From the NCBI GenBank assembly GCA_963782595.1, contig CAWAKJ010000002.1, positions 1,116,001-1,180,000 of the forward strand: a stretch of 64,000 nt of DNA, written 5' to 3'. Both the position numbers and the translations under genes were made by a program. Of this stretch, positions 15,938-23,877 are shown piece by piece. How positions within the stretch are numbered: position 1 is the first letter of the stretch; every line of letters begins with the position of its first letter. This DNA comes from JAMQPK01 sp963782595 (GTDB lineage Bacteria; Acidobacteriota; Vicinamibacteria; Vicinamibacterales; JAMQPK01). The notes beneath the pieces were generated by a model. That model had not been told where the DNA came from and ran no database searches. It saw only the letters and a list, made by a program, of their open reading frames with translations.

Positions 15938-16031
15938 GTAGGCGTCCCAGATGTCCTAGCAGTTGTTATCCAATCCATACTCTGACCTCCAGGTCAGTAC
16001 CGATATAGAAGTCTAGGACGTCTAGGACGGG
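15938..16031 (+). repeat. attC-like imperfect palindrome, copy B
   Basis: 5' arm AGGCGTCCCAGATGTCCTAG, 3' arm CTAGGACGTCTAGGACG. The block CAGTTGTTATCCAATCCATA is identical to copy C. The centre has its own perfect small hairpin, CTGACCT-CC-AGGTCAG. It sits just behind the beta-barrel gene. Confidence 0.7.
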
Positions 16032-16161
16032 ACATGGCCTTCATTACCGGACCCGCCAGACAGTGCCACGCTTCTGACGGGGCAATGGAAAGCCGCCACG
16101 GTCGAGGTAATTGACGAACCACCAGACGGCCAGAAGTCTATGTGGGGCGTCTAAAGTCACC

Positions 16162-16713
16162 GTGCAGAGGTCGCTCACGCTGGTCTTTGTCACGTGTCTG
16201 GCCGCGCCTGGGATCGGCAGCGCACAGACCGACATTGCTTCAGCGCCACTGCCAGCCCCTCCACCACCACTACGGCTCTTCAACGAAACTGTCCCTCAAT
16301 CCAGCGGCCGATCGATCGAGTCGATCAAGAGTTCCAGTTGGTGGGAGCCTCCTGCGCGTAACAGCGAAGTTCCACAATTTACGATTGGCCACACAGTTGC
16401 GTTCAAGACTGCCAGCGGCCTCGCGTTGTCAGCTGGTTTCTTCGGGCGACGAGCCGATCCGCTTCCGTTGTTCCTGTCACAAGGCGTCACGCGTGCCACA
16501 CAGCGCGCCGCGAGCAACTCCGTAATAGATCCTGCTACCTACCGGCTGCAGTGGGATGCGAAATTCGGCGTCACCGCGCCCTTGTCGAACGGCCCACGAT
16601 TGAAGATCGACGCGATCGGCGAAGTGTTTGTGCCCCTCGAAGGTTCGACCGACCGTCCGGCGGCGTTTCTGCCGTCACCCGCGTTCCGATTTGGGGTCGT
16701 GACGGCCTTCTGA
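16162..16713 (+). CDS. Secreted hypothetical protein
   Basis: About 183 aa from the GTG at 16162, which gives a normal signal peptide (QRSLTLVFVTCLAAPGIGSAQ). A TTG at 16111 in the same frame would place 17 extra residues before it. Neither has a strong ribosome binding site. The mature protein begins Pro-rich and has alternating beta-type stretches (GHTVAFKTASGLALSAGFFG, FGVTAPLSNGPRLKIDAIG), ending in F. It could be a small beta-barrel, but no family is recognised. It is the only gene of the B-C palindrome unit. Confidence 0.6.
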   Translation: MQRSLTLVFVTCLAAPGIGSAQTDIASAPLPAPPPPLRLFNETVPQSSGRSIESIKSSSWWEPPARNSEVPQFTIGHTVAFKTASGLALSAGFFGRRADPLPLFLSQGVTRATQRAASNSVIDPATYRLQWDAKFGVTAPLSNGPRLKIDAIGEVFVPLEGSTDRPAAFLPSPAFRFGVVTAF

Positions 16714-16736
16714 TCGCTTCAGGCTTTAGGGCCTGA

Positions 16737-16836
16737 TGCGTCCCAGGCGTCCTAGCAGTTGTTATCCAATCCATATCAACAACTCTACAGATCAGTACCA
16801 ATATAGAGGTCTGGGACGTCTAGGACGCCCAAGACG
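16737..16836 (+). repeat. attC-like imperfect palindrome, copy C
   Basis: 5' arm TGCGTCCCAGGCGTCCTAG, 3' arm CTGGGACGTCTAGGACGCCC. An inner hairpin GTTGTT/AACAAC lies inside. It shares long blocks with B (left half) and with A (ATATCAACAACTC). It sits immediately behind the secreted protein and before the GNAT gene. Confidence 0.7.
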
Positions 16837-16864
16837 GAACCGCCATCGTAGAATCTGTGGCGTC

Positions 16865-17725
16865 ATGGGAACTGTCAGAGCCGTGGACGAAGCGGACCTT
16901 CCCGCAGTTCGCGCCTTTCTAGAGCAGCACGCGGATACGTCGATGTTTCTCCTCGGCAATCTGGCCATGAATGGCCCGCGTCTCGGTGCGACCCTCAACT
17001 CAGGCGACTTCAAAGTCATCGAGGACGACGGCCATGTGCGCGCTGTTTTTTGCCTCACGCGCCGCACCGCCATCCTGGCTGAGGCCGGTGGTCGCACAGA
17101 ATGTGCGCAGACCATCGTCGAAGCCTGTCTTGCCGAACCGATTCCTATCAGTGGCGTTATGGGCGAGTGGAAGCTGGCCGAGGCGATCTGGTCTATCCTG
17201 CGGAAGAGACCCGGCTTTAGCGAAGTCTTCGCATCGAAAGAGATCCTGCAGGCGCTTGACCTCAATCAGGTCTCAATGCCCAAGCCACACTCGCACGTTC
17301 GGCAGCTCCGGGCCGACGACTTCCAGCAATGGGAGCGCCTCAACGCGGGATTCTGCGCTGAGGAAGGCATACCGGTGCAGGGGACGCCGGATGAGCGGGA
17401 GGCGCTGTTTCGCAGGAACGCCGAGGCGCGGCGCTGGTGGGGTTACGTCGAAGATGGCCGCTTGGTCTCGATGGCCTGCCTTAACGCCGTCTATAAACAG
17501 CTTGGCCAGATCGGAGGCGTCTACACCGTGCCGGATCGTCGCGGCTTCGGCTTGTCCAGGCTGACGATGAACGCGCTTCTCGCCGATTCGATCGCAGTGC
17601 ATGGACTCAGGCGACTCATCCTGTTCACCGGTGACCACAACCATGCCGCTCGGCACCTGTATGGCACCCTTGGCTTCGCGACGATTGGCGATTTTGCGCT
17701 GCTGATGTGCGCCCCGATGACATAG
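16865..17725 (+). CDS. GNAT-family N-acetyltransferase
   Basis: 287 aa from the ATG at 16865. A TAGAAT box (16848-16853) lies shortly upstream. The C-terminal half carries the acetyl-CoA fold: QIGGVYTVPDRRGFGLSRL is the beta4 / motif A loop (RRxxGL-type), then FTGDHNHAARHLYGTLGF matches motif B. The N-terminal ~130 residues are a degenerate second GNAT-like half. It probably acetylates a small amine in the cytoplasm; substrate unknown. It is the only gene of the C-D palindrome unit. Confidence 0.8.
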   Translation: MGTVRAVDEADLPAVRAFLEQHADTSMFLLGNLAMNGPRLGATLNSGDFKVIEDDGHVRAVFCLTRRTAILAEAGGRTECAQTIVEACLAEPIPISGVMGEWKLAEAIWSILRKRPGFSEVFASKEILQALDLNQVSMPKPHSHVRQLRADDFQQWERLNAGFCAEEGIPVQGTPDEREALFRRNAEARRWWGYVEDGRLVSMACLNAVYKQLGQIGGVYTVPDRRGFGLSRLTMNALLADSIAVHGLRRLILFTGDHNHAARHLYGTLGFATIGDFALLMCAPMT

Positions 17726-17748
17726 TTGGCCGTTCCGCCCCAGCGTGT

Positions 17749-17846
17749 ATGGGCGTCCCAAGTGTCCTACGCAGTTTCTATTCTATGCAGTATCTAAACT
17801 CTCAAAGGTCAGTACAGGTGTAGATCACTAGGACATCGAGGACGGT
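17749..17846 (+). repeat. attC-like imperfect palindrome, copy D (divergent)
   Basis: 5' arm TGGGCGTCCCAAGTGTCCTA, 3' arm CACTAGGACATCGAGGACGG. Same orientation, length and gene-end position as A-C, but the most diverged copy, including its centre. It lies between the ends of the GNAT gene and the opposing DinB-like gene. Confidence 0.6.
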
Positions 17847-17859
17847 CAGCGTGAAAGGC

Positions 17860-18450
17860 CTACGAATCGTATGAACCCTTGAACCGAGGACCCAGATTCA
17901 GCCGCTGTTCATCATACAGCCTGATACGGTTGCCGACATGCCACTTGGCGAGCATGACGATCTGACCCGTGTGATAGCTAAAGTGTTCGACTACGTGAAA
18001 CACTGCATCAAGTACCGTCTGAGCGTACCCTTGCGGTACGCATGACCGCTGCAGGGGCGCGTCATCCTCAGTCTTGGCCACTTCGCTTTCCAAGTTGCCC
18101 AACGTGACATCGACTTCGCTGATTGTCTGTTCAAGTAGTGCCAGCAGTGCGTCAACATCCATTGACTCACGACTGGCAAACTCGTGGGCGCGGTCCCGCG
18201 TATCTGGTGCTCCACCAACACCAGCGACAATCCACTGACGTGCGTTACCACACAAATGTAGGATGAGATTGCCGATGCTGTTGCTTGCATCGTTCGCCCG
18301 CCACCAGATCTGCTGATGGCTCAATTCACGTAACGAAGTAGAGATCTTCACAAGATAGTCGTCATGCATCCGAAAGCGCGCATGTCGAAGGAACGCGGTT
18401 GACGCGGGCAGGGGTGACGGTGGCGGCTGGATTACGAATGATGGTGACAT
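17860..18450 (-). CDS. DinB-like protein (DUF1572 type)
   Basis: 196 aa, a four-helix-bundle pattern. A region of ~28 residues precedes the core, which begins HDDYLVKISTSLREL. The His ligands expected for the metal site are present in GNLILHLCGN and in the VVEHFSYHTGQIV helix. Members include thiol-dependent S-transferase-like and stress-related proteins. The reaction is unknown here. It is convergent with the GNAT gene across palindrome D. The true start could be the ATG giving MHDDYLVK, about 27 codons in. Confidence 0.75.
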   Translation of the reverse strand: MSPSFVIQPPPSPLPASTAFLRHARFRMHDDYLVKISTSLRELSHQQIWWRANDASNSIGNLILHLCGNARQWIVAGVGGAPDTRDRAHEFASRESMDVDALLALLEQTISEVDVTLGNLESEVAKTEDDAPLQRSCVPQGYAQTVLDAVFHVVEHFSYHTGQIVMLAKWHVGNRIRLYDEQRLNLGPRFKGSYDS

Positions 18451-18804
18451 GTGCGACGTATCTTATACTCCAAAAACCTGACGACACTGGCGCGTGAGCG
18501 TGCGAGGCTTCGCACAGCCATCTCGCTTCGGCGTGGTTCAGGGTGTCAAGGCTGAGGAGTACCCTTTAGGACGCCCTGGAGTCGTTCGCGATGTTGCCTT
18601 CCACAGAGCGTCTTACGCTCCGTGACCGTTGCAGCGTTCGTGATGCGTTGCGCCTGATTTAGTCAGGACCTTGCGGGGCGCTCTCACGAGCATCGAGGAG
18701 AGCCGAAGACTGCTGGCCCGAGCCATAGCCATGGGTTGGTTCGCGGTTGAGCACGAAGGCGTGATTGAGGTGAACGCGAAGGTGAACACGCGGCGAGGAT
18801 AATC
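18451..18804. other. Intergenic stretch before the insertion sequence
   Basis: About 350 bases without a supportable gene on either strand. A fragment resembling the 3' arm of the attC-like palindromes (TTTAGGACGCCCTGGA, near 18566) is present without a partner arm, so I do not count it as a fifth copy. Confidence 0.3.
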
Positions 18805-19970
18805 TGAACTAGTTAGGATGTAATCTGACAGTCGCTCATTGGAGGGAGCATGACGACTGAGCAGAAGATCATCAAGACCAAAGTGGGAGTGTTGGAGCTC
18901 GCCAAGCAGTTAGGCAATGTGTCGCAGGCCTGCAAGGTTATGGGCTACAGCCGGGACAGCTTCTATCGCTTCAAGGAGTTGTACGACACGGGCGGCGAAG
19001 AGGCGCTCCGCGAGATCAGCCGCCGCAAGCCGAATCTCCGCAATCGCATCGCCGGCGACCTCGAAGACGCGATTGTGGCAATAGCGATCGATCAGCCCGC
19101 GTGGGGCCAGCATCGGGTCGCCAATGAACTGGCGAAGCAGGGGCGCAGCATTTCTCCGGCCGGTGTCCGTTGTGTCTGGGTACGGCATGACCTGGCCACC
19201 ATGAAGCAGCGGCTCAAAGCGCTCGAAGCCACAGTCGCGCAGGAGGGCGCATTTTGACAGAGGCCCACCTCGCCGCCTCGGAGCGCGTGCAGCGCGACAA
19301 AGAAGCCCACGGCGAATTCGAGAGCGAATGTCCCGGGTACTGCGGCGCGCAAGACACCTTCTATGTCGGCACGCTCAAGGGCGTCGGTCGCATCTACCAG
19401 CAGACCTTCATCGACACCTACACGAAAGTGGGCTTCGCGAAGCTCTATACCGAGAAGACGCCGATCACAGCCGCTGATGTGCTGAACGATCGGGTCCTCC
19501 CGTTTTTCGAGCAGCACGGGATTCCGCTGACCCGTGTGCTCACCGACCGCGGAACGGAATACTGTGGCCAGGCCGATCGCCATCCGTATGAGCTGTACTT
19601 GGCGCTGGAAGATATCGACCACTCGCGAACGAAAACGAAGAGCCCCCAGACCAACGGCATCTGTGAGCGGTTCAACAAGACACTGCTCAATGAGTTTTAT
19701 CGCGTGGTCTTCCGCAAGCAGCTGTACACCACGCTCGACGCCATGCAAGCAGACCTGGACGGGTTTCTCGAGGAGTACAACACACACCGCCCCCATCAGG
19801 GCCGGTGGTGTTACGGGAAGACCCCCATGCAAACGTTTCTGGACAGTGTGTCGTTGGCGAAGGAAAAGCAGATTGCCTAGCGCGCGAGCACGTCGACCTC
19901 ATCAGCCAAGGTCGGCGCGCGCAGCGCGCGGGTCTAACCGCGACTGTCAGATCGCATGCTAACTTTCACA
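18805..19970 (+). mobile_element. IS481-like insertion sequence
   Basis: 1,166 bp. The left end (18805-18835) and right end (19940-19970) are ~31-bp imperfect inverted repeats. Their inner 13 bases, ATCTGACAGTCGC, are identical, and the outer part shares AGTTAG-ATG spacing. I see no target duplication with these boundaries. It contains one transposase gene split by a frameshift. It lies within the candidate island, next to a truncated ion-channel gene. Confidence 0.75.
18850..19880 (+). pseudogene. IS481-like transposase, split by a -1 frameshift
   Basis: The first part (135 aa, 18850-19257) has the helix-turn-helix region (LAKQLGNVSQACKVMGYSRD). The second (from 19254) has the integrase-core catalytic domain: D in FIDTYTK, D in VLTDRGTEY and E in TNGICERFNK, so the DDE triad is intact. 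The join is at GCATTTTGA, where a -1 shift (or one missing T) restores a single ~343-aa protein of the usual length. A GGAGGGAGC ribosome binding site precedes the ATG. It may be dead, an assembly artefact, or frameshift-translated. Confidence 0.75.
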
Positions 19971-20048
19971 CATAAGCCTTTCGGACCGCAGCCGCTGAGT
20001 CTAGCTTGACGCTGCTCTAACCGGCCAGTGCGCCGAGTCTTTCAACGG

Positions 20049-20327
20049 CTACGCAGAAGAACGGGATGTCACTCCTTGTCCTTGAGAAACTTGATCCAGC
20101 TTCGCTTCGATGTTTGAGAGGCGCTCCTCAAGGCGAGCGATCTCGCTCGGCCCGCTGTGCGTGAGAAAGAAACTGGCCAAGGTCGCCGTGAAGACCCCGA
20201 TCACGCCGATGCCAATCAGCATGAGCGCTGTAGCAATCAGACGACCTTCGCCGGTTTTGGGCGACACGTCGCCGTAGCCGACCGTTGTCACGGACACCAA
20301 AATGCTGAGAAACACGAATCTGAGCAA
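20049..20327 (-). pseudogene. Potassium-channel gene fragment, 5' truncated
   Basis: The frame opens just after an in-frame TAG and reads pore helix plus selectivity filter (VSVTTVGYGDVSP), the second membrane helix (LIATALMLIGIGVIGVFTA) and a C-terminal coiled coil (SEIARLEERLSNIEAKLDQV). The first membrane helix is absent, and only a TTG could start translation. The upstream sequence belongs to the end of the phosphoesterase gene. It looks like the 3' part of a two-helix ion-channel gene left by rearrangement, ~80 bases from the insertion sequence. Confidence 0.65.
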
Positions 20328-20341
20328 CAGTCTTCGGCGGT

Positions 20342-21025
20342 TCAGATTCTATCTGCTGAACGGACGGAGTGTTCGATCGGATCAGGAGCTCGCAGCTCAT
20401 TGGCCATCCGCTCCGCGCGTGGGAACCCGCTGTCAAGCACCTGCTGGGCGACAGCCGCTGTGTCGTAAGGAGTGAACCGTAGCGCGCAGCCCGAGTCAAA
20501 TACCGCCCAATAAGCGCCAGGGTTGCCAAAGGAGTTTCCGACGCTCCCCGGATTGACAACTCTCCGTCCGTCGATTTGTCGTTCGAACTGAGCATGGGTG
20601 TGACCGCAGACGATCGTCTGCTCCTTCGCGCCTTCACACCACTCCAAGATGCGCTCAGCGGGCGTTGCGACCGTGATCCTGTCCGTGTCACGTCGAGGCG
20701 ATCCGTGGCAGAACAAGATGCCGCCGATTGAGATGGTAGCGGGCCAGGAGCGCGAAAACTCTAATTGGGCTTCGGTCAGTCGGTCAGCACACCAATCGTT
20801 GATGTGCTTCCCGTTCGGCGATCGATTGAACACGTCGCGGTCGGTGTTCCCCAGAATGAACCGGGCATTGGGAAGGCTCTGCAGGAGGGCCAACGTCTCT
20901 CGGGGCCACGGTCCCCAGACGACATCACCACCAATCAAGATGACATCAACGTCCTTGATTTCGGCGAGCACCGCCTCCAGTGCCGGTAGGTTTCCATGAA
21001 TGTCGTAGAGTGCTGCTATTTGCAC
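20342..21025 (-). CDS. YfcE-like metallophosphoesterase
   Basis: 227 aa with all calcineurin-type metal motifs in order: ALYDIHGNLPAL (DxH), LIGGDVVWGPWP (GD), ILGNTDRDV (GNxD), ILFCHGSPR (GH-equivalent) and CGHTHAQF (GHxH). NPGSVGNSFGNPGAYW follows. It is likely a cytoplasmic phosphodiesterase or phosphatase with a two-metal centre. The last ~20 residues before the stop at 20342 abut the truncated channel fragment and may have been altered by the same rearrangement. Confidence 0.85.
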   Translation of the reverse strand: MQIAALYDIHGNLPALEAVLAEIKDVDVILIGGDVVWGPWPRETLALLQSLPNARFILGNTDRDVFNRSPNGKHINDWCADRLTEAQLEFSRSWPATISIGGILFCHGSPRRDTDRITVATPAERILEWCEGAKEQTIVCGHTHAQFERQIDGRRVVNPGSVGNSFGNPGAYWAVFDSGCALRFTPYDTAAVAQQVLDSGFPRAERMANELRAPDPIEHSVRSADRI

Positions 21026-21081
21026 GGTTAGAGTTTGCCTGAAAGCCGTGGACGTTACCGGAAAACGTCTTACATGGTCGT

Positions 21082-21405
21082 TTGCTAACGACCGTGGTCA
21101 TTGAGAGCCTGTTGCCGAATCCGGTGGGAAACGATGACCAGCTCGAAGAGATCACACTCCGCAACCGGGGTGCGTCGGCCGTGTCGCTGACCGGTTGGAT
21201 GTTGCGCGACCGCAGCGGCCTGACCTGGACGCTGACCGGAAGCATCGGCCCGAACCAGGCGCGGATGTTTCGGCGCAACGGGCAGGCGCTCAGCCTCAAC
21301 AACTCGGGCGACGAGGTCGTGCTGCTCGATGGGCAACAGGCGGAGCGCGATCGGTTTGAGTACTCTGCTTCGATGGAGGGAACCTCGATTGCGACCGGTC
21401 ATTAG
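21082..21405 (+). CDS. Lamin-tail-domain (LTD) protein or fragment
   Basis: 107 aa of almost pure LTD fold: VVIESLLPNPVGNDDQLEEI, then ASAVSLTGWMLRDRSG, and SLNNSGDEVVLLD. LTDs normally follow a signal peptide or a hydrolase domain. None is here, and the only start is TTG at 21082, so this may be a domain stranded from a larger secreted protein. The frame closes upstream at 21040. It is divergent from the phosphoesterase gene. Confidence 0.5.
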   Translation: MLTTVVIESLLPNPVGNDDQLEEITLRNRGASAVSLTGWMLRDRSGLTWTLTGSIGPNQARMFRRNGQALSLNNSGDEVVLLDGQQAERDRFEYSASMEGTSIATGH

Positions 21406-21646
21406 CCCTCGGCCCATAGCTACCGTAATCTGATCGGGCCGATGGTTGTCCATCGCAAGCCCTCGACTTTAAGTATCTCGTTGATGGTGGGAACGCGACT
21501 ACTGCTCCAACCTGACGTAAATCAGGGGATTGTCTGGTCGAGCTTTCGTCAGAAATGCTCGCTCCCTGAGCCACTCGGCACGGACACCACCATCACGAGT
21601 CTAGAAACTAATTTACCAAGACGCTGTTGAGCCTACCTTCCCGGAG
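21406..21646. other. Short gap, no gene recognised
   Basis: About 240 bases between the LTD gene and the end of the SUMF1-like gene. I see no promoter, repeat or reading frame worth reporting. Confidence 0.3.
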
Positions 21647-22432
21647 CTAGCGAACACATCGGAAGCCTCTCTGATTGGCCCCTATGAGCCCCGGGGGAGT
21701 ATTCACCGCTATCGCCAACGGCCCGCCCTCGAAGCCGTCGTCCCAGTCCCCGCCCCGAAGATAGTTGCTGTTGCGAGGGCCTAAAGGATCGAGTTGTCCC
21801 GCTCCCCCAAAGCAGATACGGTCGGCGCCAAAACTATTTTTGCCAATCACACAGGAGTTGGCCGTGTCGCCCCAGTCGGCCACCATCTCGGCGACGTTCC
21901 CCACCATGTCGAAGGCCCCGACGTCGGAGACACAGCCTGGTGCGCTTCCGGTCAGCACCGGGCCGGCGCTGTTCACATTGCAAGGAGAAGATCCAGAGTT
22001 GGGGTCGGGCGTGCCGAACGCGGCGACTTGCCACTCCTGGTTCGTCGGGAGCCGCTTCAACGAATTTCGAGCCGCTGCCGCCGCTTGAAACCAGGTGGCC
22101 CACGATGTGGGCATCACTCCCGGAACTGACACAGCATAGACACTGACGCATCCGTTGCCAATCGCATCGCAGCCTTGGAAGTCACCGTCCACGATTCCCA
22201 CCTGCACTGCGCCTCCGGCGATCAACTGCTCGAGGCTCACAGTGCCGAGCTGGATCCTGCGGATCAGGTTCCTCTCGGCTGGTGGCACATGCCACATGCT
22301 CGCCTCATACTTGTCGATGCACACGGTGCCAGATTCGACCGAGTCGTCGGGACAGTCTGCCGCCGCTGCTCGTTCAACCAGACCCAGACTCAACAACGCG
22401 CTCACCGCCGCGACAACTACTGTGCGTTTCAT
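21647..22432 (-). CDS. Secreted SUMF1 / formylglycine-generating-enzyme-like protein
   Basis: 261 aa from the ATG at 22432, which has a GAGGAG ribosome binding site and a signal peptide (VVVAAVSALLSLGLVERAAA). The fold markers are CIDKYEASMW, then RLPTNQEWQVAAFGTPDPNS, then GAFDMVGNVAEMVADW, then NYLRGGDWDDG and GFRCVR. FGE copper-site Cys residues cannot be assigned. Several Cys pairs suggest disulphides. Without a sulfatase nearby it is more likely a secreted SUMF1-fold binding protein than a sulfatase activator. Confidence 0.8.
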   Translation of the reverse strand: MKRTVVVAAVSALLSLGLVERAAAADCPDDSVESGTVCIDKYEASMWHVPPAERNLIRRIQLGTVSLEQLIAGGAVQVGIVDGDFQGCDAIGNGCVSVYAVSVPGVMPTSWATWFQAAAAARNSLKRLPTNQEWQVAAFGTPDPNSGSSPCNVNSAGPVLTGSAPGCVSDVGAFDMVGNVAEMVADWGDTANSCVIGKNSFGADRICFGGAGQLDPLGPRNSNYLRGGDWDDGFEGGPLAIAVNTPPGLIGANQRGFRCVR

Positions 22433-22655
22433 GGTCGCTCCTCTTCTCTCACGCAATGCGAATTTGTCAGGAAGCCGAGGGTCACGAAAACGGCGGACGG
22501 GCGGCGACGCGTAGCGAGGGTGAGAGCATACTCCGAGCGCAGTGAGCCGCCAATCACCCGGGAGTTTAGAAGGGGATGGCAGGCTGGACAGCCGCGACGG
22601 TCCGGCTGTGACGTCTATTTCTCGATGAACGCTTTCAGCGCGGGCGCGGCTCGAT

Positions 22656-23741
22656 GTGTACACGCACGAAACACTGGCATTGCTCGCTGAGCGGGCGAAG
22701 AAAGAGTTCGTGGTGGAGGGGCTGTTCGGTCTAAAAACACTGAACTTCCTCGTTGGCGGCTCGGGATTGGGGAAGACACCATTCTGCGCAATGGTTGGGG
22801 CGGCAGTGGCTTCGGGCACGCCGATTTTTGGACGTGCCGTCAGACAAGGGCCGGTGCTCTATCTTGATGCGGAGAGCAGCCCTGATCAGTACCACGTTCT
22901 ACTCAGTGCAGTCAGCAGGCATCTCGGACTCACCTCAGTGCCCGAGAAGTTCTGCGTATGGTCTCCAAACTGGGTGACGAAAGATGTTGACGGTTGGATC
23001 TTGCTCCTCGATGAGCTGCTAAAAGCGGTACAGCCCGTGCTCGTGGTCGTTGATCCCCTGAGACTTTTCTGGTCAAAGGCTGAGTCAAAACCAGACGAAG
23101 CCGTCGAGGTGTACAAGACACTGCGAAAGTTTTCTCGAAAGCATGGGTGCGCGTGGTTGATTCTGCATCATCGCCGCAAGCTGAGCCAGACAAGTACGGC
23201 GGACCTCTTGACAGACGTTCACTTATGGTTCGAAGAAGCGGCGGGTTCTCACGCATTGGTCAACCATAGCGATACTCGGCTTGGATTCGAGAAAGCAAAA
23301 AGTGGCAATGCGGACGTTGTTCTGGCGGGTTTCGGGCGTTCTCTCGGCCAGATCGGACCATTCGAGTTTGCTCGAGTGATGGCCGACGACGGAGACCCGA
23401 TTGGCTACCGGATGCTCGTGGGAGTGGCGCAACTCGCGAAACCTCATGCCGATGTCTACACAAGCCTGCCAGAACGATTCAGGTTTAAGGACGCGCACGT
23501 GAAACTGGGCGGCACCAGTGACTCGAACACGACGAAGTTTCTTGAACGGTGTATCAGCATTGGCATTTTGCGCCGCGACAAGCCGTACTACCGGAAGATC
23601 AATGGAGTACGTGGAGAAGATGGAAATATCGAAGAAATAGAACGAAAAGTGACCGACGAACCCGTGGAGCACGGCGGAGTAGCCGGAGCAGGCCGTGACA
23701 CCTCCACTCGCTCCGAAACGCTCCTTGGTCCAACGGAGTAA
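22656..23741 (+). CDS. RepA-like AAA ATPase of the integration module
   Basis: 361 aa starting at GTG 22656. The ATG at 22654 is out of frame, and the frame is closed upstream at 22626. It has a RecA-type ATPase core: Walker A GGSGLGKT, then VLYLDAESS, then Walker B VLVVVDPLRLFW and the sensor-type LILHHRRK (AAA_25 / RepA-like family). A C-terminal winged-helix-like stretch follows (LGGTSDSNTTKFLERCISIG). Such proteins lie beside integrases in mobile elements and are thought to act in replication or DNA transfer. It is followed closely by the integrase. Confidence 0.75.
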   Translation: MYTHETLALLAERAKKEFVVEGLFGLKTLNFLVGGSGLGKTPFCAMVGAAVASGTPIFGRAVRQGPVLYLDAESSPDQYHVLLSAVSRHLGLTSVPEKFCVWSPNWVTKDVDGWILLLDELLKAVQPVLVVVDPLRLFWSKAESKPDEAVEVYKTLRKFSRKHGCAWLILHHRRKLSQTSTADLLTDVHLWFEEAAGSHALVNHSDTRLGFEKAKSGNADVVLAGFGRSLGQIGPFEFARVMADDGDPIGYRMLVGVAQLAKPHADVYTSLPERFRFKDAHVKLGGTSDSNTTKFLERCISIGILRRDKPYYRKINGVRGEDGNIEEIERKVTDEPVEHGGVAGAGRDTSTRSETLLGPTE

Positions 23742-23877
23742 TGTGCTGCAAAAAGCTTAGAGATTTAGAGCTTCTCTCTAAACTCCAGGCGGAATTCAGT
23801 TGTACATGGCGCAGTGTTGTACTACGCTCGATGGGGCAGCTGCGCCATTCTTTCAACCCAAAGCTCAGGAACGTGCG

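Noticed and set aside
13643..17846. Canonical integron attC sites
   Set aside because: The arms and spacing suit, but no GTTRRRY or RYYYAAC core boxes and no IntI integrase could be found, so I call them attC-like only.
18541..18580. Fifth attC-like palindrome
   Set aside because: Only one arm-like segment (TTTAGGACGCCC) is present and its partner arm is missing.
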